Assembly (NCBI GenBank): GCA_029553295.1
Contig: JAKPCK010000002.1
Coordinates: 1 to 64,000, forward strand
Reading direction: 5' to 3'
Source of the DNA: Deltaproteobacteria bacterium
GTDB lineage: Bacteria > Desulfobacterota > Syntrophorhabdia > Syntrophorhabdales > Syntrophorhabdaceae
Length of the DNA stretch: 64,000 nucleotides
Below, one piece after another: positions 1-8,476 of the stretch. The notes under the pieces were generated by a model, which was given only the letters and a program-made list of their open reading frames with translations, had not been told where the DNA came from and ran no database searches. The position numbers and the translations under genes are program-made. Position 1 is the stretch's first letter; each line of letters starts with the position of its first letter.

Positions 1-186
1 GAGGAAGGGGTTAAAAGGGTATGGGAGGACTCCCACATATTTAAACAATTGAGGGATTTGAGGGCATACAAAGGCAAGTGCAGCAGGTGCAGATATTTAA
101 GTATATGCGGTGGATGCAGGGCAAGGGCATATGAGACAGCCGGCGATTTCCTCCATGAAGAACCCTATTGCTCCTATAAGACCTGA
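1..186 (+). CDS. Radical SAM protein with SPASM domain, C-terminal end only
   Basis: Only the last 61 codons lie in the window; the reading frame is open from base 1 to a TGA ending at 186. The visible part has the cysteine spacing CSRC-x5-CGGCRARAY followed by a late cysteine (EEPYCSYK). This is the auxiliary [4Fe-4S] (SPASM) region typical of the AhbC/AhbD/NirJ haem-biosynthesis radical SAM enzymes, where CGGCRARAY is a recurring string. The radical SAM core itself lies outside the window, so the substrate cannot be judged. Inference: a haem or haem d1 pathway enzyme, or a peptide-modifying relative with the same tail. There is no same-strand partner downstream; the next gene remnant is on the other strand. 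Confidence 0.75.
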   Translation, partial: EEGVKRVWEDSHIFKQLRDLRAYKGKCSRCRYLSICGGCRARAYETAGDFLHEEPYCSYKT

Positions 187-362
187 GAGAAAAAATACAA
201 GACCTTGGAGGCATATACTATATAGAGGAGGGGTCATATTCCTCTCGACGCATTACCGTATCATATCGGATTACGGCCCAGATAGTCCTGAAATGAGCCG
301 ACTGGCATAGAAGAAAAATAAAAGACACCAGGAAGGGCTTCACCCTGCCCCCATTGTCAGCC

Positions 363-850
363 TTATTTTATGTAATCAATGAATTCCTTAAGAAGCGCCT
401 GGACACCTGCATCCTTGAAGATGTCCGTATCCCTCAGCTTTGCTGCCATAGCAGCAAAAGATGCCCTGTCAGGTTCTCATCTATGACCATACCGGCTTTT
501 TTCAAATTTTCGAGAAACAGGGCCTCGTTTTTACGTTTCCATTCCTTTTCATATCTGGCTGCCTCATTCACGGCCTCTATAACGGTCTTTTGATCCTTTT
601 CAGGTAGCGACGAGAACCAACCGAGGTTGGCTACAACAATATCAGCACATATATTCTGGGCAGTGCCAGGGTCGGTAACTACAGCAACGGTGATAATGTT
701 AGAAGCAGGTAGATTTGTAGCGCAGAAAAGAAAGATAATAAGTGTGCAGGCAAACAAAATATTACCAGTTTTTATACAAAACCTCCATAAGGGTTTATTT
801 GGAACATTATAATATAGTCTTATGTGCTTTTCCTTCTTTATGTATTGCAA
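363..850 (-). pseudogene. Decayed TRAP transporter substrate-binding protein (DctP-like)
   Basis: The first frame runs from 850 and stops after ENLTGHLLLLWQQS. Shifting by one base near 475-482, at a short C run, restores a convincing DctP C-terminus (PDRASFAAMAAKLRDTD, then FKDAGVQALL) ending in TAA at 363-365. The middle (VVANLGWFSSLPEKDQK and the helix after it) is also DctP-like. The N-terminal 70 residues carry a hydrophobic segment but do not resemble a binding protein, and most of the ligand-binding domain is missing, so there is an internal deletion as well as the frameshift. DctP proteins are usually 320-340 residues; only about 160 remain. No DctQ or DctM gene is adjacent. Most likely non-functional. 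Confidence 0.7.
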
Positions 851-1096
851 ACAAGTGGAAAAATCTCAAATAGCCGGGCAAATCTTAATTACCGAGGCCA
901 AAAGCTTGTGCATTGCCGGGATAAATATACCTCCACCTGATAGAAATAATGAAACGATGGTCAAAATAATAATTTGTTTCAAGCTATACACTTTTGTCTC
1001 ATTTTCATTGATTTTTTCACTTATCCTTATTTGATGCCACGTCTGAACTCAGCCGTATGTAGTGGCCGCAGGCCGCAGTACGCAGGCATAAGCCTG

Positions 1097-1444
1097 TTAG
1101 GCGGCATACATTGGTTTGTTATCATTGAGACGTAACCAGCCCTTAACTATACGGTAAATAATCCAGATGCCATTTGCCATAAGGATTAACCAGCCAATTA
1201 CAAAGAAATAAGTGATTACACCAATTGCTCCCCAAAGTAACCCAAACCAGAACGTCCTTATTTGCCAGCGGAAATGGCTTTCCAGGAATGTCCCTGCAAC
1301 ATCTTCTTTTTTAACGTAGTTCATCACGATAGCTACGATGGCAGTGATGCCGATTAGAAAAGATGCGGCATAAAGGGCATAGATTACAGTGGTGAGAGTT
1401 TTTGCGGATTGTTCTTTCTCTGGTGCGATTATTGTGGCTTCCAT
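1097..1444 (-). CDS. Small multi-spanning membrane protein (DUF4870-like)
   Basis: 115 residues. After a polar N-terminus there are three hydrophobic stretches, about 20-44, 63-80 and 80-100. The motif HFRWQIRTFWFGLLW precedes the second, and the C-terminus (GIWIIYRIVKGWLRLND) is basic and amphipathic. This layout matches small proteins annotated as DUF4870 or 'transmembrane protein' in proteobacteria; the function is unknown. The start is supported by an AAAGGAGAG ribosome binding site, and a good sigma-70-type promoter lies about 70-100 bases upstream (1515-1543). It is probably an independent transcript because the next minus-strand gene ends 211 bases upstream. Confidence 0.65.
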   Translation of the reverse strand: MEATIIAPEKEQSAKTLTTVIYALYAASFLIGITAIVAIVMNYVKKEDVAGTFLESHFRWQIRTFWFGLLWGAIGVITYFFVIGWLILMANGIWIIYRIVKGWLRLNDNKPMYAA

Positions 1445-1514
1445 TTTTGTCTCTCCTTTCTAATGCAGTAACTCAAAGGGATTCTTGCAATGCTTAACAT
1501 TTTCTTTTATCTTA

Positions 1515-1543
1515 ACCATATTGAACCGGTATAATGTTGTCAA
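1515..1543 (-). promoter_or_regulatory. Predicted sigma-70 promoter for the 1444 gene
   Basis: On the minus strand TTGACA (1538-1543), a 17-base spacer, then TATGGT (1515-1520). The -35 region and its upstream flank are nearly identical to the promoter at 3818-3846: a 17-base identical stretch lies at 1534-1550 and 3837-3853. Confidence 0.6.
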
Positions 1544-1655
1544 TGAAATTTCTGTAGAATTAATATCCGTCCCTATTTCAACTTCTTCTGCTCTATGCTT
1601 AAGGTCTTGCATTTTCCAAATCCGACCAGATGGCCCTTTCCGTCAATAATGAACT

Positions 1656-2060
1656 CTAACTTTTTTCCATGCTGCCTTCCTCATTGCATAAAACTCTATC
1701 CATCCATCTTTTGTTTCCCAAAAATCCAAACGGGCTGAGAAGGGGAATAAGCCAAAGCAAATTCCACCAATTTAACCCGAAAACCTCCATATCACCTAAT
1801 GACAAGACTGCCCAGGCAAAGGCAATAAAAAATAAACCATAGGGTGCGAGCATGAGTTTCCAATAAGGGGTTGATGGATGTCGCCACGGAGCATAATACA
1901 AGACTGTGACAATAGCAGTTCCGATCAAGGCTGCCCCGATCACACCCTGCACAAATTTTTGCCTGTAAAAAAATAACACTACCAGAATAAGGATCCAGAT
2001 GAAACCCCCTGCCCAACCGCCAATCCATCCTGCCTTTTCACCTGTTCTTTTTTTGGTCAT
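1656..2060 (-). CDS. Hypothetical membrane protein
   Basis: About 134 residues with four predicted hydrophobic segments (roughly 18-34, 38-56, 68-86 and 92-115) separated by short basic loops such as RQKF and WRHPSTPYWK. No family is recognised. Three successive start codons (GTG, ATG, ATG) lie at 2066-2058; the third is chosen because a TAGG ribosome-binding element sits 5 bases before it. The C-terminus is a short charged tail (NEEGSMEKS). It sits between the two-gene operon at 2.1-3.7 kb and the small membrane protein at 1.1 kb. Arginine codons here and in its neighbours are more mixed (CGN as well as AGR) than in the rest of the window, which hints at a different origin. Confidence 0.5.
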   Translation of the reverse strand: MTKKRTGEKAGWIGGWAGGFIWILILVVLFFYRQKFVQGVIGAALIGTAIVTVLYYAPWRHPSTPYWKLMLAPYGLFFIAFAWAVLSLGDMEVFGLNWWNLLWLIPLLSPFGFLGNKRWMDRVLCNEEGSMEKS

Positions 2061-2124
2061 CATCACCTACCAGTAATGCTACAGCGTGCAGTTGTTGATT
2101 CACGATTTCATGTTTAACAAACCT

Positions 2125-3072
2125 TCAATAACCGCCTTCAAGGTGAACAGAAAACTGTATCCATTCTATTACTGGGCAACCATCCGGCATGGGCCTAAGC
2201 TTGAATTCTTCAATCGTCAGTCTCCCCCCACCGAAACGCCTTACCTCCTCCACTTCTTGAGTATCCACTGAACGGCCCATTGTGGATGCGTCAATTGTTT
2301 TCCCCACCTCAGGAGAAAAGATGAATTCTCTTGGGTTGTCAGGACCAGTATCGGCAAGGTACTCACGTGTTTGACATGCAGAAGGATTTTCTAACAAATG
2401 CCAGCACTGGATATATCTTGGGTTTGGGACAAAGTGAAAAGGCGGGGTCAAGCGTGCCAGGTTTTCATCTCGTCCATGCTCTTTGATGACAATCTCCCAT
2501 CCATCCACAATAGGTTCGAGGATGAATATAAACATCTCGCCAAATGGATGCTGAAATCGTTTACCCTGTGACACCCTCCCTTTGAATGTTGTATGAAAGT
2601 ACGGATATTGAATTTTACGTTTCAATTCACCTAGAGGCATCTGTTTTACCTGAGATTGTGTTCCATTGATGCTGCCAATAACTTTTTCTTTCTCCACCCG
2701 AAGCCAATACTCTCCACAATGAGAAAGGGCCCAACCATCACCGGGCTTTGAACCTGGTCCATTAATCGCCAGAATCCATTCACTGCCAGGTGCAAAACCT
2801 TCCAGTATGGGGCGGCATTGCATTCCATCGCCCATCTGAATAACCATTCCGGAATCAAGCAATGCTCCCTTTAATGTTTCCAAAACAAAAACACTCATAG
2901 TCGGAGATTGTCCGGGATGATGGCGAGTAATCCTGCCATGAAAAATCAGCGGTGCATCCTTTGCCACAACAAGAAACGGGCCTCTCCATGGGCAGGAACA
3001 GGCATGAGCGAAAACGGTAAACCATAAAAGACATAAGCAGATCAGCGTGATAGCACATGTATACTTTTTCAT
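2125..3072 (-). CDS. Secreted protein with a TIMP/NTR-like CxC N-terminus
   Basis: About 315 residues. A signal peptide (MKKYTCAITLICLCLLWFT then AHA) is followed at once by CSCP. Mature proteins that start with C-x-C and continue with a beta-rich domain resemble the netrin/TIMP-like fold. Downstream are single cysteines suited to disulfides (MQCRPI, SHCGEYW, IQCWHLLENPSACQ). The ATG at 3072 was chosen over one 45 bases upstream because the signal peptide starts there and it follows the upstream stop by 10 bases, suggesting translational coupling. It is probably periplasmic or exported. A role as a protease inhibitor would be speculation, and no metalloprotease target is encoded next to it. 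Confidence 0.55.
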   Translation of the reverse strand: MKKYTCAITLICLCLLWFTVFAHACSCPWRGPFLVVAKDAPLIFHGRITRHHPGQSPTMSVFVLETLKGALLDSGMVIQMGDGMQCRPILEGFAPGSEWILAINGPGSKPGDGWALSHCGEYWLRVEKEKVIGSINGTQSQVKQMPLGELKRKIQYPYFHTTFKGRVSQGKRFQHPFGEMFIFILEPIVDGWEIVIKEHGRDENLARLTPPFHFVPNPRYIQCWHLLENPSACQTREYLADTGPDNPREFIFSPEVGKTIDASTMGRSVDTQEVEEVRRFGGGRLTIEEFKLRPMPDGCPVIEWIQFSVHLEGGY

Positions 3073-3082
3073 CTTATGGCCT

Positions 3083-3739
3083 TTACTGACCTTCCAGATA
3101 AACAAAAGGCTGTGCATCCAAATCGTCAGCTATACAAGAAATAAGAGGGTTTGGTGATGATATGGCCATATTCAGAGCCTCTCGATAACGTCTTGAAAGG
3201 ACTGGCCACAGATTCTTCTCATTTCTAACCCGTGCGGCCTCATAGGCCGCTTTTAGCCGGTGGGCCTTTAAAAGGTAGAGAAAGGGGGCAATAGGCGTAC
3301 TTGGTCTTTCTCTCAACCAATCGTCTACAAAATCTGCCTCACCTAAGGGCCCCTCGCTCATGCCCTCCCACTCAGACATTAAAGGCATGATTTTAGCAAA
3401 GGTTTCTGCCTCGGCTCTTACATGCTGCCCCAGTATTATGAACATCTGTTCTGCTAATAAAGCCTTCCTGACAAATACTACCTTTTCAGGATTAGAAGGA
3501 GGTTCGAACGTCCAAAGAAAGGAGTCAGGCGCAATGGCTGCAAGATAATTTTGAAGGCAGGGCCTACGCTCCTTTGGATAGTGCGAGGGGTCTAATTCCT
3601 TTATCGACCCCATGCCACTGAAAATGATTTCTGAAAGTGAGGGAGTTTTTGGTGGTTTAGTTTCCTCTCCATGGCACCAACCGCTATTTAAAAAGATCGC
3701 ATATACAGCAACGCATATATAAAACAGCATAGTGTTCAT
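3083..3739 (-). CDS. Hypothetical exported protein, partner of the TIMP-like gene
   Basis: About 218 residues. The N-terminus is a signal peptide (MNTMLFYICVAVYAIFLNSG, then WCHG), and the rest is soluble, mostly helical and rich in Arg/Glu pairs (RLKAAYEAARVRNEKN). No family is recognised. The ATG at 3739 has an AGGA box 6 bases upstream; an ATG 18 bases further up has no ribosome binding site. It is the first gene of a two-gene unit with the TIMP-like gene, separated by 10 bases. The promoter at 3818-3846 lies about 80 bases upstream. Shared export signals and tight coupling suggest the two products act together in the envelope. Confidence 0.55.
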   Translation of the reverse strand: MNTMLFYICVAVYAIFLNSGWCHGEETKPPKTPSLSEIIFSGMGSIKELDPSHYPKERRPCLQNYLAAIAPDSFLWTFEPPSNPEKVVFVRKALLAEQMFIILGQHVRAEAETFAKIMPLMSEWEGMSEGPLGEADFVDDWLRERPSTPIAPFLYLLKAHRLKAAYEAARVRNEKNLWPVLSRRYREALNMAISSPNPLISCIADDLDAQPFVYLEGQ

Positions 3740-3817
3740 TGTTTTCCTGTCCAACATCCAATATGCTCATTATTATTTGCCCTATATTCGCTTTTATCTT
3801 TATTCATTATTATGAAA

Positions 3818-3846
3818 AACATAGCGAACAAAAACCATGTTGTCAA
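3818..3846 (-). promoter_or_regulatory. Predicted sigma-70 promoter for the 3739/3072 operon
   Basis: Minus strand: TTGACA (3841-3846), 17-base spacer, TATGTT (3818-3823). The 17 bases covering the -35 box (3837-3853) are repeated exactly at 1534-1550, and the bases further upstream are similar too. Confidence 0.6.
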
Positions 3847-4183
3847 TGAAATTGCTGGAGAGATTAATTAAAAATTCGGCGTTATCGCATGTGGTTATGT
3901 CAGAATCATTTAAGGAATTTCTTTCATCCAAAGAAAAGGCTAATTGAAATATCTTAGGTGTTATCTCGAGTGGGTTGCAGAGTGTGACCGTATTCTCTAT
4001 ATCCTGTTATCTCAATCTTTCTCAGATGACCGGGGGTCTCAAATTTTAAGTATTTATCTAAAAGCCATGAAGACCGGCAGGTAAATCAGACAGAGGAAAC
4101 CCTTAAAGACTCTACATCTATTTTCTCTCATCGCAATATTATTGAAACTATGTTCTCTAAAATGGAGAAGCCTAATACAACCC
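3847..4183 (+). other. Intergenic stretch with no intact gene; possible coding remnants
   Basis: No start-to-stop gene is convincing here. Two short plus-strand stretches look protein-like. The first reads LEWVAECDRILYILL and continues to KAMKTGR then stop at about 4083. The second overlaps it in another frame and reads NQTEETLKDSTSIFSH through to KEGQL then stop at about 4203. I cannot assign either to a family. They may be debris of the gene whose end survives at 4204-4497, or of a lost mobile element. Confidence 0.3.
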
Positions 4184-4220
4184 CTAAAGAGGGTCAGCTT
4201 TAAATGACTAAAGAGGGTCA
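4184..4220. repeat. Pair of 13-base direct repeats resembling an insertion-sequence end
   Basis: CTAAAGAGGGTCA occurs at 4184-4196 and again at 4208-4220. Read on the minus strand the unit is TGACCCTCTTTAG. Ends of IS21-family elements are known to carry closely spaced copies of TGACC-like repeats, so this may be a leftover terminus. No transposase gene is present nearby, so this is inference only. The start of the caspase fragment lies inside the second copy. Confidence 0.35.
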
Positions 4221-4497
4221 AATGTATTTTACGATTAATACACATGTTGTCGCTGCTTCAACTAAAGACCAGTTTGCCTCTGAGGTGAAGGATTTGGGAC
4301 ATGGTGTATTTACTTATACACTACTGGAAGGTTTGAAGGGCAAGGCCGCCGCCGGCAGCGATACTGTTACTGTTCGGAAGCTGATGGGCTATATAGAAGA
4401 ACAGCTACCTGAAATAACTAAGAAGCATAAACAGGAGGCGCAATTCCCGGTGATCGATTCCCGCGGCATGGATTTCCCGTTGGCGATTGTAAAATAG
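4204..4497 (+). pseudogene. C-terminal fragment of a caspase-like (peptidase C14) protein
   Basis: 97 codons. The stretch VVAASTKDQFASEVKDLG, then HGVFTYTLLEGLKGKA, then the helical region to FPVIDSRGMDFPLA matches the end of the bacterial C14 caspase domain, the part after the catalytic cysteine. The catalytic His and Cys motifs (HG and DxC) should lie upstream but are not encoded in any frame of the preceding 400 bases. Translation appears to begin inside a short repeat that may be an insertion-sequence end. It is therefore a truncated remnant and should lack protease activity. Confidence 0.65.
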
Positions 4498-4576
4498 GGG
4501 TTAAAAGCTTTGCAAAGATAATCCTTTTATTTTCGCTGCACCCTTAAAGTAAAAACCATGAAGAACATGGACTGTC

Positions 4577-5767
4577 TTATCTAAACTCTCTGACCGCCTT
4601 TTTTATCCTCTCTAAGCCTTTTTTTATGACATCCATAGATGTGGCAAAGGACAGTCTTATATAACCCTCCTTGCCGAATTCTGCACCTGGAACAACAGCA
4701 GTGTGAAAGTCTTCAAGGAGGATCTCTGTGAGTGTAGCAGATGACTCTATGGTCTTATCCTTGTATCTCTTGCCCAGAATAGCATTGAAGTTGGGGAAGG
4801 CATAGAATGCACCCTTTGGTTTGTAACAGGTGACCCCCTCTATTGACCTCAATTCACTGATAATAAAATCCCTTCTCTTTTTGAACTCATTTACCATAAT
4901 GGGTATAATGTCCTGGGGGCCGTTCAGCGCTGCTATAGCTGCCATCTGGGAGATAGATGTGGGGTTTGATGTGCTCTGACTCTGGATATTGGACATGGCC
5001 TTTATTACATGGGCAGGACCTGCTGCATAACCTATACGCCATCCTGTCATGGCATAGGTCTTTGAGACGCCATGGCAGATTATTGTCCTATCCTTGAATG
5101 ATTTATCCAGAGAGGCGATGCTTATATGTCTGTAGTCGTCATAGGTGAGCTTTTCGTATATCTCATCAGATATGATATAGAGATTGTTTTCTACAGCAAG
5201 CCTCCCTATCTTTTCGAGATTTTCTCTGTAGTATACAGAGCCTGCTGGATTTGACGGATAGTTGAGGATGATGCCCTTTGTCTTACTGTTTATGTATTTT
5301 TTCAGTAATGACCCTGTAACCTGGTAGTCTTCTTTTTCCTCGGTCTCTACCAGGACAGGCTTTGCGCCTGTAAGTTCTACCATTGGTGGATAGGATACCC
5401 AAAAGGGAACAGGTATGAGCACCTCATCGCCTTCCTGGAATATGGCCTCAAAGAGGTTAAAAAGGGCATGTTTTCCCCCACAGGATATTATTATCTCATC
5501 CCTTTTGTATGTAAGCCCATTATCCCTTTTGAATTTCTCTATTACAGCATCCTTTAATGGGTCAATCCCTGCTGCAGGGGTATATCTCGTAAAGTTATCG
5601 TTTATGGCCTTGATTGCCGCCTGTTTAATATGTTCAGGGGTATCGAAATCCGGCTCTCCTGCCCCGAACCCTGCTATGTCGAGGCCCTGCGCCTTTAATG
5701 CCTTTTCCTTGGCATTGATGGCAAGGGTTGGTGATGGTTTAAGTGCCTCTGCCCTTTTTGATAACAT
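4577..5767 (-). CDS. aspC: Aspartate/aromatic aminotransferase, class I fold
   Basis: 396 residues, full length for a subgroup Ib aspartate aminotransferase. It transfers the amino group between aspartate (or similar amino acids) and 2-oxoglutarate using PLP in the cytoplasm. Visible motifs are GAGEPDFDTP near residue 35, NYPSNPAG (PLP-ring Asn) near 169, SDEIYEKL (Asp201) and the Schiff-base lysine in SKTYAMTGWRIGY (Lys236). The substrate-carboxylate arginine is in YIRLSFA near the C-terminus. The start has a clear TAAGGAG box 8 bases upstream. It appears to be transcribed alone. Some Ib members also act on prephenate or aromatic amino acids, so the exact substrate is open. Confidence 0.88.
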   Translation of the reverse strand: MLSKRAEALKPSPTLAINAKEKALKAQGLDIAGFGAGEPDFDTPEHIKQAAIKAINDNFTRYTPAAGIDPLKDAVIEKFKRDNGLTYKRDEIIISCGGKHALFNLFEAIFQEGDEVLIPVPFWVSYPPMVELTGAKPVLVETEEKEDYQVTGSLLKKYINSKTKGIILNYPSNPAGSVYYRENLEKIGRLAVENNLYIISDEIYEKLTYDDYRHISIASLDKSFKDRTIICHGVSKTYAMTGWRIGYAAGPAHVIKAMSNIQSQSTSNPTSISQMAAIAALNGPQDIIPIMVNEFKKRRDFIISELRSIEGVTCYKPKGAFYAFPNFNAILGKRYKDKTIESSATLTEILLEDFHTAVVPGAEFGKEGYIRLSFATSMDVIKKGLERIKKAVREFR

Positions 5768-5929
5768 ATCTAAACTCCTTAAATTTTATTGTAAAATCCT
5801 TATCCTAAATCTGCAACAACGCCCCTTAGTTAATTATATTAATCATCAAATCCAGCCAAAGTGTCTTGTCAATATTTACTATACCTAATCTTCCATGAAA
5901 CATCATTAATCCGCCCTGTAAAAAGATTT

Positions 5930-6736
5930 TTATTGCCTAAATCTCGTGAGGATACTCAATACAATATCCCACATATTGTTGTCAATCAAAATGTTGAGGT
6001 GGTTAACAGGCAGGCAGTAAGAGTTTTCCCGGGGCGTAACAGGTGATACAGATGAACCGACGCTGACAAAGCCATCACCATAGCCCAGTCTCCACTCATG
6101 TGGTGTGTTTTTTCTTGATATCTTCTCCAGCGAGCCTATGATGTCGAGGGGTCCTTTTTTTATATAGGTCACATTGTTACCATAGATATCAAAATGGGGG
6201 ATGTGCTTTTCAAGTTGGGTATTTTCGCTACTATTTATCTCCCTTATAACATGGGAGTCTGTGCATAGCTCTACTATGGGGACGAGGAATCTCTTTATAG
6301 AGGGTATGGCAAGGCTGATAAACCTTGAATATCTCATCACGATATCTGCAAACCTGCTGCCGTAATGGGGCGTGGAAAGACATATAAGTGCCTTTGGCGC
6401 AAGATTATATAACTGTATTGCCCTCCTTGCCACAAGTCCGCCCCTCGAATGGGCAATAATGATAAAATCTTTTGAAGGCAGGGATGATATTATTTCTTTA
6501 AGCCCTCCTGCTGCCTCATCTATTGTGCTTTTATCATCTTGGGTCCAGCTTGCTATGTTGTATCTCCCCTTTATCCTTTCGGCAAAGGGTATTATCTCTT
6601 TCTCGTTTTTTAAAAGTGTCCTGAATGATATAAAAAGTACCTTTTCTTCCAGGGGTTCAAACCATACCTTCTCGCTTACACCAAGGCCATGTATGAGAAT
6701 TATCCAGGTTTTATTGTCTGATTCGTGGAGTATCAT
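5930..6736 (-). CDS. Alpha/beta hydrolase, lipase-like
   Basis: 268 residues. The strand-turn IILIHGLG near residue 12 gives the oxyanion-hole HG, and AHSRGGLVARRA near 95 is the nucleophile elbow (G/A-H-S-x-G-G). A likely catalytic Asp lies in the YGDGFVSVGSS region and the His in LPVNHLNIL near the C-terminus. The layout resembles triacylglycerol-lipase or PGAP1-like esterases. There is no signal peptide, so it is probably cytosolic. Its ATG directly abuts the tilS stop codon with no gap and no strong ribosome binding site, which implies translational coupling to tilS. The substrate is unknown. Confidence 0.7.
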   Translation of the reverse strand: MILHESDNKTWIILIHGLGVSEKVWFEPLEEKVLFISFRTLLKNEKEIIPFAERIKGRYNIASWTQDDKSTIDEAAGGLKEIISSLPSKDFIIIAHSRGGLVARRAIQLYNLAPKALICLSTPHYGSRFADIVMRYSRFISLAIPSIKRFLVPIVELCTDSHVIREINSSENTQLEKHIPHFDIYGNNVTYIKKGPLDIIGSLEKISRKNTPHEWRLGYGDGFVSVGSSVSPVTPRENSYCLPVNHLNILIDNNMWDIVLSILTRFRQ

Positions 6737-8158
6737 CTATTCGGACAGGTCATCCCTCTTACTTGGCAGGGCTGAGGCAGTGACCTTCATGATATTCTCT
6801 GTATCTTCTGTTACCTTGAATCTATTGTCTATCCTGTGACCTATTATCCAGATTATGTCATTATCTGAGAGGAGAAAGGGTATTTTTCTCCTGCTATCAA
6901 GGGGTATCTTTCTGGAGATAAAAAAGTCCTTGACCTTAACCATATCGTCCATGCCCAGGGGCATAAATCGGTCACCCTCCAAAAAGCATCTCACCGAGAG
7001 CCTGCCTATCCGGTCCCTGTCAAAGAATGCAATATTCTCAGAAAGCCTTGCCTCTATTGGTTTTGTAAAGGGCATTATCTCTTTTTTCAGATAGGTCTCC
7101 ACCTCCAGGACAAGCCCGAAAGGCTCAAGGATATTTATACCGTCGTGGATATCAATGACATCATCGAACCTCATGGAAGGTGGTTTTTTTGTAAAGACAA
7201 GTTTGTTGTAAATCTTTTTAATCTTGAGCCCCCCTGGGAGGCTCAATGTAAGGTTAGGCCTCCTGGAATGGATAATCTTATCAACAAGTTGCATATGCTG
7301 TCTCAATGGTATAAACCCTTGTTCCATGCTGTTTATGATTTCACTTAAGACCCTATATCTTGTCTCGCTATCCTGTGTCATAAAACTGTCTATGGCAACC
7401 CACATGTCATCCTTGTCTGAAAACAGATTTTCCTCTAAAAAAGAGGAGACTCTTTCGTGGAATACCCTATCTATCTCTGTTATATCATTTAGGAGCAGAT
7501 ATACCTTTTCTTTAAAGGCAGGGTTCAATCCCTCCATCAAAGGGATAATATTCTTTCTTATATAGTTTCTCTCATAGTATGTCTTTTCATTGGATGAATC
7601 CTCTACATGGGGGATGGAGTTTTTTTCTGCATATCCCTCTATCTCAGAGCGGTATGTGTATAAAAGGGGGCGGATAATCCTGTCCCTTGCCATGGGGATG
7701 GATGATAGGCCCCTAAGACCACTTCCCTTTATAAGCCTGAGGAGAAAGGTCTCTATCTGGTCATCGAGATTGTGGGCAATGGCTATCCTGTTGTATCCAT
7801 ATCTCTGTGCTGTCTCGTTAAAAAAGGCATATCTTATGTCTCTTGCCCCGTGTTGTATGGAGAGATTCTTTTCCCTTGAGTATGCCTGGACATCAAATCT
7901 ACCTGAATAGAAAGGGATATGCCATCTATCGGCCAATCCCTTTACAAATGTCTCATCTCTATCAGACTCACCGCCCCTCAACTGGTGGTTCACATGGGCT
8001 ATAGCAACATTAAAACCCTTTTTTTCAGATATTTTAAGGAGGATATGGAGCAAGACAACGGAGTCTATGCCCCCTGATACACCAACCAGGACATTATCCC
8101 CCTCATTGATGAGTCTATGCTCTTTAATGACCTTTTCAATCTTATAGAGCAGGTCCAT
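6737..8158 (-). CDS. tilS: tRNA(Ile)-lysidine synthase
   Basis: 473 residues, normal for the long form of TilS. The enzyme uses ATP and lysine to convert C34 of the CAU-anticodon isoleucine tRNA to lysidine, so that it reads AUA. The PP-loop SGGIDS is at residues 28-33, followed by HVNHQLRGGES and AHNLDDQIETFLLR, all characteristic. The C-terminal TilS domain (FLEGDRFMPLGM) binds the acceptor stem. The heavy use of ATA isoleucine codons throughout this window makes the enzyme's job plain. It is immediately upstream of the lipase-like gene. Confidence 0.93.
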   Translation of the reverse strand: MDLLYKIEKVIKEHRLINEGDNVLVGVSGGIDSVVLLHILLKISEKKGFNVAIAHVNHQLRGGESDRDETFVKGLADRWHIPFYSGRFDVQAYSREKNLSIQHGARDIRYAFFNETAQRYGYNRIAIAHNLDDQIETFLLRLIKGSGLRGLSSIPMARDRIIRPLLYTYRSEIEGYAEKNSIPHVEDSSNEKTYYERNYIRKNIIPLMEGLNPAFKEKVYLLLNDITEIDRVFHERVSSFLEENLFSDKDDMWVAIDSFMTQDSETRYRVLSEIINSMEQGFIPLRQHMQLVDKIIHSRRPNLTLSLPGGLKIKKIYNKLVFTKKPPSMRFDDVIDIHDGINILEPFGLVLEVETYLKKEIMPFTKPIEARLSENIAFFDRDRIGRLSVRCFLEGDRFMPLGMDDMVKVKDFFISRKIPLDSRRKIPFLLSDNDIIWIIGHRIDNRFKVTEDTENIMKVTASALPSKRDDLSE

Positions 8159-8234
8159 AATATATGCCTGCCTGGTGTTGCAGCGATGGGAGGGCAGTCA
8201 AAATCCCCATTAATCTCATGAGAACCATTTCATA

Positions 8235-8459
8235 TTAATGGGAACATGATGAGCAGCTTGAGGAGCCGCAGGTTGAGCAAGAGCCCCCTGCCCCTGAGGA
8301 GGAGGGCTTGAATTTATAGCCTATGGAGAAACCAAAGGAGGACATCTTCTTTGTAGGGTTGTCTGCACCACAGCGGGGGCAATTCTGTTTTTCATTCCTG
8401 AAGACAAGGGCCTCAAACTCATTCCCACACCTCTCGCACACATACTCATATATAGGCAT
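8235..8459 (-). CDS. FmdB-family zinc-ribbon protein
   Basis: 74 residues starting MPIYEYVCERCGNEFE, the diagnostic FmdB N-terminus. Zinc-ribbon cysteine pairs are CERC and CPRC. The tail is unusually cysteine/serine rich (CSTCGSSSCSSC) and could bind a metal, though such tails vary within the family. FmdB proteins are proposed to be regulators or ribosome-associated; no defined role is established. It lies just downstream of the 8477-9385 gene on the same strand and is likely co-transcribed. Confidence 0.8.
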   Translation of the reverse strand: MPIYEYVCERCGNEFEALVFRNEKQNCPRCGADNPTKKMSSFGFSIGYKFKPSSSGAGGSCSTCGSSSCSSCSH

Positions 8460-8476
8460 AAAATTGTCTCCTTTCT

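Noticed and set aside
3503-3520. GGTTCGAAC resembling a tRNA T arm
   Set aside because: It is inside a coding region and no acceptor or anticodon stem can be built around it.
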